Shown here: piece by piece, positions 34,371-43,146 of the stretch
Layout: every line of letters starts with the position of its first letter
Position numbering within the stretch: the first letter of the stretch is position 1
Notes under the pieces: model-generated
Databases searched by the model: none
What the model was told of the DNA's origin: nothing
The model's input: only the letters and a program-made list of their open reading frames with translations
Position numbers and translations under genes: made by a program
Source: Cryptoclostridium sp964637365
Lineage (GTDB): Bacteria; Bacillota; Dehalobacteriia; UBA7702
DNA length: 64,000 nucleotides
Direction of reading: 5' to 3'
NCBI GenBank assembly: GCA_964637365.1
Contig: CAZWWH010000004.1
Location: 27,276 to 91,275, forward strand

Positions 34371-36239
34371 TTATGCTTTAAAGATCATGCCGAGCGCCTG
34401 TTCTACATTGTCCACCGGCTCGATTTTAATCCCCTTCAACCCCTGGGGCACATCGCCAAGATTTTCTCTAGGCAAGATTACCTTTTTTACACCGGCCTGT
34501 TTGGCGCCATAAATCTTTTCCGTGATACCTCCCACGGGACGGACGTTGCCGCGAATGGAAAGCTCCCCGGTAATGGCGATATTCTGCGGAATGGGCAGAG
34601 CTTTTATGGCGCTGTATAAGGCCACAAAAATAGCCAGCCCCGCAGAAGGACCATCAATATTGCCGCCGCCCACCACATTGACGTGGGCGTCATATTGGTT
34701 GAGATCCGCTTCCCCCAAAAGGCGAAAGACAGAAGAAGCGTTGAACACCGAATCCTTGGCCATAGATCCTGCGGTGTCGTTAAACCGCACCGAGCCTTTG
34801 CCCTCTTCAGCAGCGGGAAAAGCCACGGCCTCAATTTCCAGTACAGAGCCGAGGAAGCCGTAAACCCCCATGCCAAAGACCTTACCGATTTCGGCGCCGC
34901 TGTGGGCCTTTTCCCTGTTATGCGGCGACATTCTGGCGTTTTGCAGCACCTCTTCCACTTTTTTCTTTTTAATCACAAGGCGCTTCGCCTTGCGATCACG
35001 CTGTTCATACATTAAAAGGCCATATGCATCGGATAGAATATTGATAGCCTTACGTCCATCCACGGTATAATCTGCAATCAGCTCCGCCGCATCCTGGTCC
35101 AGCTTAATGTTCAGTTTTTCCGCAGCATTCATCAAAATACCGATAATATCCTGAGGTCCAAGAGGTTCAAAATACACCTCGCCACAACGGGAACGTAGGG
35201 CGGAGTTTAGCTCCTCCGGTTCTCTGGTGGTGGCGGCAATTAAGATGAAATCAGCGGGTAAACCCTGATCGAAGATTTTTTTGATGTACTGAGGTACCTG
35301 GTCGTCATTGGGGTCGTAATAGGAGGACTCGAATTCCACCCGTTTATCCTCCAGTACTTTCAAAAGCTTGCTCATGAGCATGGGGTCCATTTCCCCGATT
35401 TCGTCGATGAACAGAACGCCGCCGCTGGCGTTGGTCACAAGGCCGGGCTTGGGTTCGGGAATCCCCGTTTCCGCCAAATCGCGCCTTGCCCCCTGATAGA
35501 TGGGATCATGAACGGAACCCAACAGTGGATTTGTAGTCTCCCGGGGATCCCAACGCAGGGTGGAGCCATCAATTTCAATAAAAGGCGCGTCGTTGCTGAA
35601 GGGCGAGGTTTGGATCGCTTTGGCAGCCTCCAAAGCCAAACGGGCGGCGGAGGTTTTCCCTACGCCGGGAGGGCCGTAAACAATGACGTGCTGCGGGTAG
35701 GGCGACGCCAATTTCCCCAGCAGAGCGTTGACGGCTTTATCTTGGCCCACGATTTCATCGAGGGAGGCGGGACGCAGCAAATCCATGGCGGAACGGGACA
35801 GCTTTTTGTTTTCCAAACACTCCAGCTCCGCGAATTTCCGCAGGGTATTAGCATTTTCGGGACCGCTTTGCTCCTTCAATACCTGGAGCTTAATTTCCCG
35901 ATAATAATCCTCCTGCTTTTCCTGCATTTTTTCGGCGATGATTTTTTCCAGTTTATCTTCCATGCTGCGTTTGGCCACGATTTCCGCCACCTCGTTTAGG
36001 AGCTTATCAATGCGCTCCAGAGGCGTGCCGGCGCTGCCATTATAGCCGGAATCATAAAACACGATTTTTTCAAAAGCCAAAATACGGTCTTCGGGATTGG
36101 GAGAGCCCATGAGGTCAAGAATCTCCAGCTTAGTGCCGCGAATAATGATTTGATCGGCTCCAAAAACATCGTTTAACAGGCTTTCCAGACCATTGAGCCG
36201 CTCCGCTACCAGACGTTCCGTTTCTGTAGTGTAAGTCAT
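34371..36239 (-). CDS. LonC-type ATP-dependent protease
   Basis: A 622-residue Lon-like protease. It lacks the long N-terminal Lon domain, having instead a ~170-residue coiled region, then an AAA+ module (VYGPPGVGKTSAARLAL; GVLFIDEIGEMD; sensor region SALRSRCGEVYFEPL) and the Lon catalytic domain with Ser in IDGPSAGLAIF and Lys in GGITEKIYGAKQAG. Its place after rplI is typical of the LonC/LonB-like proteins of Clostridia. It follows rplI by 12 bp. Confidence 0.9.
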   Translation of the reverse strand: MTYTTETERLVAERLNGLESLLNDVFGADQIIIRGTKLEILDLMGSPNPEDRILAFEKIVFYDSGYNGSAGTPLERIDKLLNEVAEIVAKRSMEDKLEKIIAEKMQEKQEDYYREIKLQVLKEQSGPENANTLRKFAELECLENKKLSRSAMDLLRPASLDEIVGQDKAVNALLGKLASPYPQHVIVYGPPGVGKTSAARLALEAAKAIQTSPFSNDAPFIEIDGSTLRWDPRETTNPLLGSVHDPIYQGARRDLAETGIPEPKPGLVTNASGGVLFIDEIGEMDPMLMSKLLKVLEDKRVEFESSYYDPNDDQVPQYIKKIFDQGLPADFILIAATTREPEELNSALRSRCGEVYFEPLGPQDIIGILMNAAEKLNIKLDQDAAELIADYTVDGRKAINILSDAYGLLMYEQRDRKAKRLVIKKKKVEEVLQNARMSPHNREKAHSGAEIGKVFGMGVYGFLGSVLEIEAVAFPAAEEGKGSVRFNDTAGSMAKDSVFNASSVFRLLGEADLNQYDAHVNVVGGGNIDGPSAGLAIFVALYSAIKALPIPQNIAITGELSIRGNVRPVGGITEKIYGAKQAGVKKVILPRENLGDVPQGLKGIKIEPVDNVEQALGMIFKA

Positions 36240-36251
36240 AAGTTCCCTTTC

Positions 36252-36698
36252 TTAAAGCGACTCCACTTTCACAATGACTTCTGTTTTCACTTTGGAGTGG
36301 AGCTTCACTTTGACGGTATAATCTCCCAAAGCCTTGATGTTACCGTCCAACTCGATGTGTTTTTTATCAATCTTCACACCCTCGGCAGCAGCAATGGCTT
36401 CGGCAATGTCTTTGTTGGTGATGGAGCCGAACAAGCGGTCGCCCTCACCGGTTTTCGCTTTGATCACCAAGGTTTTACCCTTCATGGTCTTGGCAATTTC
36501 CTGAGCCTTGGCCAGCTCGTCGGCGGCTTTGGCTTCTTCCTTCGCTTTGTTACGCTTCCAATTTCTCATATTTGCCTCATCAGCGGGAATCGCCAATTTT
36601 TTCGGCAGGAGAAAGTTTCTGGCATAGCCGTCGGAAGCATTGACGACCTCGCCTTTTTTACCGTGACCTTCCACGTCTTTTAACAAAATTACTTTCAT
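36252..36698 (-). CDS. rplI: 50S ribosomal protein bL9
   Basis: 148 residues with the canonical start MKVILLKDVEGHGKKGEVVNASDGYARNFLLPKKLA, a long central helix and a C-terminal domain (FGSITNKDIAEAIAAA; IDKKHIELDGNIKALGDYTVKVKLH). An AGGTG site precedes it. It is separated from the DUF2232 gene by 125 bp holding a small ATATTTGCC/GGCAAATAT hairpin (36772-36796). In relatives a gdpP-type gene occupies this place. Confidence 0.97.
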   Translation of the reverse strand: MKVILLKDVEGHGKKGEVVNASDGYARNFLLPKKLAIPADEANMRNWKRNKAKEEAKAADELAKAQEIAKTMKGKTLVIKAKTGEGDRLFGSITNKDIAEAIAAAEGVKIDKKHIELDGNIKALGDYTVKVKLHSKVKTEVIVKVESL

Positions 36699-36823
36699 AT
36701 TTTACACCTCCATGATAAATGAAACGATGGGAAAACATGGCTACATCTACAAAATAAACGGTTATTTCCCTGATATTTGCCTTTTCCGGCAAATATTACA
36801 CGTAAGAGTGGCAGTAGGTCCCA

Positions 36824-37810
36824 TTACGATTTATTTTTTAAGCCCTTCTGATACATTTTTCTGTAGTCGACTACCGGGTCAATGGCGCCAATAATCATCA
36901 GCAGCAAAAGGGAAAACCGGGCCAAAAACAGACAGGCTACCCAAACAATAATCTTGGTTCCCCGGCGGACATTCATAGCATGAAGGAGCCAAGCCACCAT
37001 GGAAATACCGGAAATCAAAAAGATAGGCAAATAGATATATAAGATATTGAGAGCGATTTGATGATAATGCCCCTCTGGCCACTGATTTCCCATGAGATAG
37101 GCAATGAGAGCCACCACAATGGCCCACAAAATCCACCAAGGAAAATGCCAATCACGGAAGGGTGGCAGCGGAGTGATGTCGTAATTCAGCCGCCGCAAAA
37201 TCACAGCAGCAAAAATATAATTCAGCGCCGCGGAAATCATACCGTAAACAATAAAGCAGGCGGGAAGAATCATTTTCATCAAGTCCAGGACTTCCGTCTG
37301 GTATTCCTCTACAGTCATACCCTGGGGCAATAGCTGGCCCAAAACACCGGCGGATTCGTACATATCAATGACCTCATTCATGGTATCCGTCATGGTCGCT
37401 ATAAAGGAATCAAAGGAAAAGGCGCCCAATACCGCACCGAGGGCCAAAGCCGCCACCATGATAATGCCGGAAATTAAGGTTCCTGCTGCCAGGGTGGAAA
37501 GAGGAGAAACCCTTTTGCGAAAACAAACGCCGTAGACCAGGCCGAAAAAGCCAATCCAGGCCACGGAAAAGAGCCCGCTGACCACGCCGGCCAAGAGCAC
37601 TGAAGCTACGGAAATGACGATAAGCGCCAGCACCGCAGCGCCTAAGCCGCGCCGCTGCACCAAGGCCATCAGGGGTACGGCCCAAATCAGCATAGCCAAA
37701 GTGCCGAGAAAGGGCGCGTAAGCGGCAGTCAAAACAAGAACCACCGATAAGGCGGCAACAATACTGAAATCCGCGATAACACGGGGGGAAAAAACCTTTG
37801 TATCAGCCAT
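36824..37810 (-). CDS. DUF2232 (YybS-like) membrane protein
   Basis: A polytopic membrane protein of about 328 residues with eight or so helices, matching the DUF2232/YybS family located between rpsR and rplI. The ATG at 37810 (MADTKVFSPRV) has GGAGG five bases upstream and is preferred to the open frame start at 37870, which would run into a hairpin. The function is unknown; some relatives resemble energy-coupling S components. Confidence 0.82.
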   Translation of the reverse strand: MADTKVFSPRVIADFSIVAALSVVLVLTAAYAPFLGTLAMLIWAVPLMALVQRRGLGAAVLALIVISVASVLLAGVVSGLFSVAWIGFFGLVYGVCFRKRVSPLSTLAAGTLISGIIMVAALALGAVLGAFSFDSFIATMTDTMNEVIDMYESAGVLGQLLPQGMTVEEYQTEVLDLMKMILPACFIVYGMISAALNYIFAAVILRRLNYDITPLPPFRDWHFPWWILWAIVVALIAYLMGNQWPEGHYHQIALNILYIYLPIFLISGISMVAWLLHAMNVRRGTKIIVWVACLFLARFSLLLLMIIGAIDPVVDYRKMYQKGLKNKS

Positions 37811-37837
37811 AAAATCCTCCATCGGACAGATACAGAG

Positions 37838-37862
37838 AAGCCCCGATACGAAATCGGGGCTT
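37838..37862 (-). terminator. Hairpin between rpsR and the DUF2232 gene
   Basis: Perfect stem AAGCCCCGAT / ATCGGGGCTT with a five-base loop, starting 12 bases after the rpsR stop. On the minus strand only CTCTGTATC follows, so termination would be partial. It may uncouple the ribosomal genes from the membrane gene. Confidence 0.55.
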
Positions 37863-37873
37863 GGATACAACTA

Positions 37874-38119
37874 TTACTCTGTGGTATAGGGCAACAAAGC
37901 AATTTGTCTTGCTCTCTTGATTGCGAGAGTCAAAGCTCTTTGATGCTTTGCACAGTTGCCGGAAATTCTTCTGGGCAAGATTTTACCCCGTTCGCTTACA
38001 TATTTTTTTAAGCGATTCACGTCTTTATAATCAATGTAATCTACTTTATCCACACAGAAGGCGCAGACTTTTCTTCTGACTCTGCGGCCGCCGCGAGGAC
38101 GAGACATTCTTTCAGCCAT
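37874..38119 (-). CDS. rpsR: 30S ribosomal protein bS18
   Basis: 81 residues with the conserved DYKDVNRLKKYVSERGKILPRRISGNCAKHQRALTLAIKRARQIALLPYT. It has cysteines in VCAFCVD and CAKH, the zinc-type (C+) form. It lies 15 bp after ssb in the standard rpsF-ssb-rpsR order. Confidence 0.97.
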   Translation of the reverse strand: MAERMSRPRGGRRVRRKVCAFCVDKVDYIDYKDVNRLKKYVSERGKILPRRISGNCAKHQRALTLAIKRARQIALLPYTTE

Positions 38120-38134
38120 GGAAATTCTCCTTTC

Positions 38135-38542
38135 TTAAAATGGGATATCGTCCGGAGGCATCATTTCCACTTCTGGCACATCGGGCACGTAGCCGCTGCT
38201 GCCATAAGAACTGGAACTGTTGTCTTTGGGCGACAAGAACCGTACATTTTCAGCGACGACTTCCGCGGCAGTCCGTTTCGAGCCGTCCTGTGCCTGATAG
38301 GTTCTTATCTGGAGACGACCATCCACCGCAGCCATTTTACCCTTTGCCAGGTAACGGCCACAGGTTTCCGCCAATTGGCGCCACACCACAACGGGAATAA
38401 AATCCGTTTCCCGTTCGCCGTTGGCGCTTTTAAAAGCCCTGTCCACCGCTAAAGTAAAGGTACAGACAGGAGTGCCGTTGGCTGTGGAACGCAATTCGGG
38501 ATCGCGGGTCAAACGACCAATAATAACGATTCTATTCAGCAT
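38135..38542 (-). CDS. ssb: Single-stranded DNA-binding protein
   Basis: 135 residues: an OB-fold starting MLNRIVIIGRLTRDPELR, with conserved aromatic FIPVVVWRQLAE and KGKMAAVDGRLQIRTYQ, a short flexible linker, and the acidic tail ending PPDDIPF that recruits partner proteins. It is shorter than many Bacillota SSBs because the linker is short. It lies between rpsF and rpsR. Confidence 0.97.
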   Translation of the reverse strand: MLNRIVIIGRLTRDPELRSTANGTPVCTFTLAVDRAFKSANGERETDFIPVVVWRQLAETCGRYLAKGKMAAVDGRLQIRTYQAQDGSKRTAAEVVAENVRFLSPKDNSSSSYGSSGYVPDVPEVEMMPPDDIPF

Positions 38543-38559
38543 ATGAACACCTGAATTCC

Positions 38560-38847
38560 TTATTCACCTTCCCGGACAACCAGGAATCTAATTACTTCGT
38601 CAGAAATTTTAAAATTTCTTTCGAGTTCTTTCGGAAGGTCAGCACCTGCGGTAAAGTAGCAGAGTACATAGTAACCTTCACGCAATTTTTGAACTTCGTA
38701 AGCCAAACGTCTTTTTCCCCAGTGTTCTACTTTGGTAACTTCACCACCGTTGGCGGCGATAATACCGGAGAATTTTTCGACGGCTGCATTTACCTGCTCT
38801 TCATCCATATCGGGGCGAAGAACATACATGGTTTCGTAATTGCGCAT
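38560..38847 (-). CDS. rpsF: 30S ribosomal protein bS6
   Basis: 95 residues, MRNYETMYVLRPDMDEEQVNA through WGKRRLAYEVQKLREGYYVL to IRFLVVREGE, a full-length bS6. It is the first gene of the rpsF-ssb-rpsR operon with GGAGGAGGTG upstream. Confidence 0.96.
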   Translation of the reverse strand: MRNYETMYVLRPDMDEEQVNAAVEKFSGIIAANGGEVTKVEHWGKRRLAYEVQKLREGYYVLCYFTAGADLPKELERNFKISDEVIRFLVVREGE

Positions 38848-38851
38848 CCTA

Positions 38852-38905
38852 AAACACCTCCTCCCTTTGGACTAACGGCCCTTTTCCCAGGGCAGGGATA
38901 ACTTC
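38852..38905 (-). promoter_or_regulatory. Possible S6:S18 autoregulatory leader
   Basis: The short rpsF leader (minus strand) contains GCCCTGGGAAAAGGGCCG, a small hairpin adjoining a CCG triplet. This is the type of element S6:S18 binds in its own mRNA in other bacteria. The match is by eye and the structure is short. Confidence 0.4.
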
Positions 38906-38908
38906 GTA

Positions 38909-38937
38909 ATTATAGCATGGATTTTTATTTTTTGCAA
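38909..38937 (-). promoter_or_regulatory. Promoter of rpsF-ssb-rpsR
   Basis: Minus strand: TTGCAA (38937-38932), 17-bp spacer, TATAAT (38914-38909). Confidence 0.8.
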
Positions 38938-38960
38938 GGGGTCGCCAAAATTTCTTTCAG

Positions 38961-38989
38961 TGACAATTTGTCCGCCAAATGGTATAATA
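38961..38989 (+). promoter_or_regulatory. Promoter of the acyltransferase gene
   Basis: GTGACA, a 17-bp spacer and TATAAT (ending about 38989), ~40 bp upstream of the ATG at 39031. It is divergent from the rpsF promoter. Confidence 0.55.
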
Positions 38990-39030
38990 TACGGGAATAA
39001 AAGTTTTTAAAACATGGCAGGAGCAAACTT

Positions 39031-40116
39031 ATGAATCAAGCCCAACTTTTACTACCCAAAGAACGCAGGGAGATTTCCATTCTTAACGTATTTCTTTGTT
39101 GTTTGGTGATTTTTATCCACGTTTCCTCGGCCCCCATCACCCAGTTGAATCCTAATAGTTTTCAATACCTGATCGTCATGGTGCCATGGCGGCTTTCCGC
39201 CTTCGTAGTGCAGGCATTTTTCCTGCTAAGCGGAATCAAATTCTTTTTGCAAAGGGAATTCCACTATAAGACTTTTTATCTTTCTCGTTGCAAAAAAATC
39301 CTGCTGCCCTATATTCTTTGGATCATTGCGTACTATATTTATTTCGTTTTACATCATTATTTCGCCTTCAATCTTAAGGATTTATGCCATTACTTGGCCA
39401 CAGGTACATTGGCTTCTCATTTTTATTTTATTATTGCCTTGCTGCAATTTTATTTACTGATGCCCCTATGGCGTTTTCTATGCAAAAAAATCCGGCCCAT
39501 ACCACTGCTATTGGGAGCGTTGCTTATCAATCTATTCGTCCTCAAGTTTTTGCCGGGAATCACAGAAAGATTTTTGCCCAATCATACCGTTCTTTATGAC
39601 CGCATTTTCATCACTTACATTTTTTATTGGCTCGCGGGGTGCTGCATCGGACTCCATTATAAAACATTCCTGGCAATGCTTTGCCGTTGGCGCAAACTTC
39701 TTTTGGTGGGATTTGTGCTGGCAGCCCTGGTCAATGTTTTTCTCTCCAAAAATAAATCACTGATTTCTTCAACAAATCTTGATTTGGTTCACTTTATTTA
39801 TTGCAATCTGGCCATTTTCGCTTGCTATGCTTTGACATTATCCATCAAGGAACACCGTATTTTTGAAAGCTCTCTATTCCAGCGGATCAATAAAGCTAGC
39901 TTCACCATTTACCTATCCCATGTTCTGGTCATCAATATCATCAATGAGCAGCTCTATTACCATGGAATAATCGACATTGGCGCCTGCTACTTGCTTCGCA
40001 TGATATTCACATATCTTTTTACCATTGGCCTTTGCGTTATCTGGAACCAAAAAAAGGAACAGTTCCTGCAAAAGCACAACAAGCACAAAAAATCGCCCGT
40101 CAACACAATCGTCTAA
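39031..40116 (+). CDS. Membrane acyltransferase (acyltransferase 3 family)
   Basis: A 361-residue membrane protein with about ten helices. The family's N-terminal His lies in LVIFIHVSSAPI (~residue 30), and the GIKFFLQREFHYKTFYLSRCKKILLPYILW segment contains its basic motif. These enzymes acylate sugars or wall and exported polymers; the acceptor here is unknown. GGAGCAAAC lies before the ATG. It is monocistronic, followed by a terminator. Confidence 0.85.
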   Translation: MNQAQLLLPKERREISILNVFLCCLVIFIHVSSAPITQLNPNSFQYLIVMVPWRLSAFVVQAFFLLSGIKFFLQREFHYKTFYLSRCKKILLPYILWIIAYYIYFVLHHYFAFNLKDLCHYLATGTLASHFYFIIALLQFYLLMPLWRFLCKKIRPIPLLLGALLINLFVLKFLPGITERFLPNHTVLYDRIFITYIFYWLAGCCIGLHYKTFLAMLCRWRKLLLVGFVLAALVNVFLSKNKSLISSTNLDLVHFIYCNLAIFACYALTLSIKEHRIFESSLFQRINKASFTIYLSHVLVINIINEQLYYHGIIDIGACYLLRMIFTYLFTIGLCVIWNQKKEQFLQKHNKHKKSPVNTIV

Positions 40117-40130
40117 AAGATCGAAACAAC

Positions 40131-40157
40131 AAAGCAGCACCACGGTGCTGCTTTTCT
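40131..40157 (+). terminator. Terminator of the acyltransferase gene
   Basis: AGCAGCAC / GTGCTGCT stem with a CACG loop, then TTTTC. Confidence 0.8.
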
Positions 40158-40173
40158 ATACAGATTTTAAGCA

Positions 40174-40362
40174 TTATTCTGCGGAAGAGACCACAGTTTT
40201 CAGCCTGCGCTCCACCTCAGACCGAGGCAGCATCACCGTATGGCCGCAGGTGCGACATTCCAGACGGAAATCTGCACCAATACGCAGGATTTTCCATTCA
40301 TAGCCACCGCAGGGATGGGGCTTTTTCAAACGAATCACATCGCCAACGTGAAAAATGGTCAT
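40174..40362 (-). CDS. DUF951 family protein
   Basis: A 62-residue protein matching DUF951 (YyzM-like): VGDVIRLKKPHPCGGYEWKILRIGADFRLECRTCGHTVMLPR, with a CG/CxxC set that may bind zinc. It overlaps the mscS stop by 4 bp (ATGA). DUF951 commonly follows mscS-type genes in Bacillota. Function unknown, perhaps nucleic-acid-associated. Confidence 0.85.
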   Translation of the reverse strand: MTIFHVGDVIRLKKPHPCGGYEWKILRIGADFRLECRTCGHTVMLPRSEVERRLKTVVSSAE

Positions 40363-41231
40363 GCGTCATGTTCCTCCTGTTTCTTTTCATGAGGCTCGTC
40401 TTCCCCATGGATAATTTCCTGCACCGGAAAGGGAATCTTGATACCTTCGGCATCTAAGGCCTGTTTTACAGCCTTCCGAAGTCCACGGGCCACATCCCAT
40501 TGAGTCATGGGTTCGGTATAGGCGATGAGACGAATATTGACAGAAAAATCCATCAGGGCCTCAACGCCTACCACCACAGGCTCGCCAGCCATAATATCTT
40601 GATGGGTTTCATAATAGGCAGAAGCCGCTTCCCGAATGATGTTCTCCGCCTTGTCGATATCACTATCATAGGAGATGCCGAAGTCCAGTTTGACCCTCAT
40701 GTGGTCGCGACAATAATTCACCACGTCGGTAATGGAGCCATTGGGGATGATATAGAGTTCCCCGTCGAAGCCCTTGACCTTGGTGATGCGCATTTCTACA
40801 GCCTCCACAATGCCAAGGTTCTGATTAATGGAGACATACTCCCCTACCCCATACTGATTCTCCATAATGATGAAAAAACCAGCGATAATATCCTTCACCA
40901 AGGTTTGGGCACCAAAACTCACCGCTAAGCCCAGGACTCCGGCTGTGGCGATAATTGACGCCACATTGACGCCAAGACGCCCCAAAATGACGACAATGAC
41001 AATAAAAATCAGCACATACTTAATGACACTGTTAATCAGATGCCCCAAAGTTTCCCCACGGTTATGAGGCGCATCCGAACTTTGCCAGGAAAAGCTGCGC
41101 TGAAAAGTCCGGATAATCAAAGAAGATACGATTCTATAAACAATGAGAGCGCCGAAAATCACCAGAACCGATGTGATAAAAATCGAAATCGCTTCTGTTT
41201 GCTCCAACCAGTCTTTGATCGTTTCCCACAT
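40359..41231 (-). CDS. Small-conductance mechanosensitive channel (MscS family)
   Basis: A 290-residue MscS-type channel with N-terminal membrane helices. The pore helix has the glycine/alanine pattern GVNVASIIATAGVLGLAVSFGAQTLVKDIIAGFFIIMENQYGVGEYV, followed by the beta domain and C-terminal alpha/beta domain. It releases solutes on hypo-osmotic shock. It is translationally coupled to DUF951 and starts just after a HEAT-like gene. Closest in layout to YkuT-type channels. Confidence 0.93.
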   Translation of the reverse strand: MWETIKDWLEQTEAISIFITSVLVIFGALIVYRIVSSLIIRTFQRSFSWQSSDAPHNRGETLGHLINSVIKYVLIFIVIVVILGRLGVNVASIIATAGVLGLAVSFGAQTLVKDIIAGFFIIMENQYGVGEYVSINQNLGIVEAVEMRITKVKGFDGELYIIPNGSITDVVNYCRDHMRVKLDFGISYDSDIDKAENIIREAASAYYETHQDIMAGEPVVVGVEALMDFSVNIRLIAYTEPMTQWDVARGLRKAVKQALDAEGIKIPFPVQEIIHGEDEPHEKKQEEHDA

Positions 41232-41232
41232 A

Positions 41233-41952
41233 TTATTTTTCCATCCTGTTGATAATTTCCGTCAAAGACGCTTTTAAGACATCGTTGCCCTGGGCGGCGA
41301 TGTCCTTCATTTGCGGCAAATAATCATAGGCGCCGGCAGTCTCCAAGGCAACGGCGGCCTTTACCGCCATAGTCCAATTATCACAACTTAGACACTCACC
41401 CAGCTTTGCCAAGGCGGCGGTAGTTTTCACTGTGGCCAAAAAGCGAATTGCCAAAGAAATGGCTTCATCGGGCAACTCCTCCCAATAGGCCAAGACTTCA
41501 TCTACAGCCTGCTCCTTGTTACATTGAGAAGCCATATAAAAGGCCATTCGCAAATGCCAGGGCATTTCTTCCCGGTTACTCCAAAGCTCTTCTGCCGTTT
41601 CCCGGGGATAGGAGGAGATTACTTCATAAAAACAGGAAGGTACCACCATACGGCGGCCCAGAGCCATCGCGCGCAGTTCCGGTGCAATAACGTCCCAGCC
41701 CAAACCGATAAATTGATCGACAGCAGCTTCCGCCTCCAAAGGACTGCGGCGACCGGCCAAGGCGCTGAGAAGCTTACTGTCTAAGGCCTTGGCAGCCTGG
41801 ACTTCCTCGGATTCATCCAGCCCATCCACAACTTCGGGAGCGTCTTCCGCTTCTTCAGAACCATGAAGTTCCTCAGATTCCGGAATATCCAACTCCAGCC
41901 AGGGTTCTGTTGAGGACGCATCTTTCTTCCGCCATTTCCTCCAAAAAGCCAT
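41233..41952 (-). CDS. Uncharacterised protein with helical (HEAT-like) repeats
   Basis: 239 residues. A basic start (WRKWRKK), a strongly acidic segment (~15-55, rich in E and D) and then an all-helical region (~65-239) with repeating pairs such as AISLAIRFLATVKTTAALAKLGECL and NWTMAVKAAVALETAGAYDYLPQM, resembling HEAT repeats. No enzymatic motif. The ATG at 41952 has GAGGTG upstream. It lies between the DsrE-like gene and mscS in one operon. Possibly a scaffold; function unknown. Confidence 0.65.
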   Translation of the reverse strand: MAFWRKWRKKDASSTEPWLELDIPESEELHGSEEAEDAPEVVDGLDESEEVQAAKALDSKLLSALAGRRSPLEAEAAVDQFIGLGWDVIAPELRAMALGRRMVVPSCFYEVISSYPRETAEELWSNREEMPWHLRMAFYMASQCNKEQAVDEVLAYWEELPDEAISLAIRFLATVKTTAALAKLGECLSCDNWTMAVKAAVALETAGAYDYLPQMKDIAAQGNDVLKASLTEIINRMEK

Positions 41953-41960
41953 AAGACACC

Positions 41961-42392
41961 TCAAATAGAAATCGTCTGATCCACTTTCGCCATGACAGCA
42001 ACGATTTCATCCATAGAAGCCAGGGTTCCCGCATCAACAGCATCGTCAGAGGCGACACTTCCCTGTAAAAGCAAAATGGATGTACCGGTATCCCCCAGGC
42101 GGCGCAAAGCTTCAAAAGCCTTATGACCTTCGACAGCTAAGTTCACAGCATTGTGAACCAAAACCACATAAGCAGGCCGCTGCATTTTACGGCCAAGTGC
42201 TTCCAAATAAGCAACCAACAAGTCAACGCCCTGATCGTCGTTTTCCCCCCAATAGGGTTTTGACAGCACACAGGCATAGGAGGTCTGAGTTTCTTCTCCG
42301 TCAAAACCGGGAGGATTGAAGAATTCCGCAATACCCTCCTGAATTTCTTCTTCTACAATGGGCTGATTCCAAGGTTTATCGGCAGCAGTCAT
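41961..42392 (-). CDS. Uncharacterised DsrE/YedF-like protein without the catalytic cysteine
   Basis: 143 residues. The second half resembles the DsrE-like domain of YedF: DDQGVDLLVAYLEALGR, YVVLVHNAVNLAVEGHKAFEALRRLGDTGTSILLL, ASMDEIVAVMAKVDQTISI. Where YedF proteins usually have a cysteine (of CGTCL type), this one has LLLQGSVASDD, so it is unlikely to be a sulfur carrier. It heads the operon with the HEAT-like gene, mscS and DUF951. The family assignment is by eye. Confidence 0.55.
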   Translation of the reverse strand: MTAADKPWNQPIVEEEIQEGIAEFFNPPGFDGEETQTSYACVLSKPYWGENDDQGVDLLVAYLEALGRKMQRPAYVVLVHNAVNLAVEGHKAFEALRRLGDTGTSILLLQGSVASDDAVDAGTLASMDEIVAVMAKVDQTISI

Positions 42393-42446
42393 GTTTCTTC
42401 ACGTTCCTTTCTCATTTGATGGAATTTTTATTTCTACCGTAAAAAA

Positions 42447-43133
42447 TCATTTTTTGCCATAAGGACATACGGCCACGCAGCGACCGCAAATACGTTTACC
42501 AAAGGTTTGGCGCGTCTCCGAAAGGTAGGAGTCACATTTAAAAAAATCAAACCGTTGGGAAAGGTCATCATCAGCATCAAAGGTTTTCCCTAGGATGGCT
42601 CCGGCAGGGCAAATATCGCGGCATTTGGTACAGCCGCCGCAACGGTTTTCCATGGGATGGTCCGGTTCTAACGGCGCGTTAGTCAGCACAGTGGCCAAAC
42701 GCAATCGAGGGCCGTTTTGCGGAGAAACCAGGGAGCAATTTTTACCAATCCAGCCTAGACCAGCCATTTGAGCTGCCATGCGGTGGCTGAAAATGCCGCC
42801 CTCTTTGTTTTCCCCCGTGCGCTGAGAGGCAGGAATGGGAAAGGCCATAAAACCCTCACGCTCCAAACGATTATTGACAATGAGACCAATGCGGTTTAAC
42901 AAGCTGTTGGCAATGTCATAATAAGCCAAATAAGTATGGCTGGGATGGTCCAGCACTTCATCGACGACGCGGCTGGGCAGGTGTACCGCAAAAGAGATGG
43001 CCCGAGTAAAGCCGTCAAAGGTATCACCATAGGCATTGCGGATGGCTGCGGCAGAGCTTTCCAGTTCAGCGACGCCAACGGCATCGGCACCGGCGTCCAA
43101 AATGAGTTGTTTCAAACTTTCTTTTAAATCCAT
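42447..43133 (-). CDS. QueG-like 4Fe-4S double-cluster protein
   Basis: A 228-residue protein like the N-terminal part of epoxyqueuosine reductase: GADAVGVAELES, SFAVHLPSRV, AGLGWIGKNCSLVSPQNGPRLRLATVLTNAPLEP, followed by cluster motifs CGGCTKCRDICPAGAI and CGRCVAVCPYGKK. It lacks the HEAT-repeat C-terminus and is too short to be true QueG; such short relatives have unknown substrates. It lies 13 bp after nhaA on the same strand with an AGGTG site. Confidence 0.75.
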   Translation of the reverse strand: MDLKESLKQLILDAGADAVGVAELESSAAAIRNAYGDTFDGFTRAISFAVHLPSRVVDEVLDHPSHTYLAYYDIANSLLNRIGLIVNNRLEREGFMAFPIPASQRTGENKEGGIFSHRMAAQMAGLGWIGKNCSLVSPQNGPRLRLATVLTNAPLEPDHPMENRCGGCTKCRDICPAGAILGKTFDADDDLSQRFDFFKCDSYLSETRQTFGKRICGRCVAVCPYGKK

Positions 43134-43146
43134 ATTAAAACACCTT

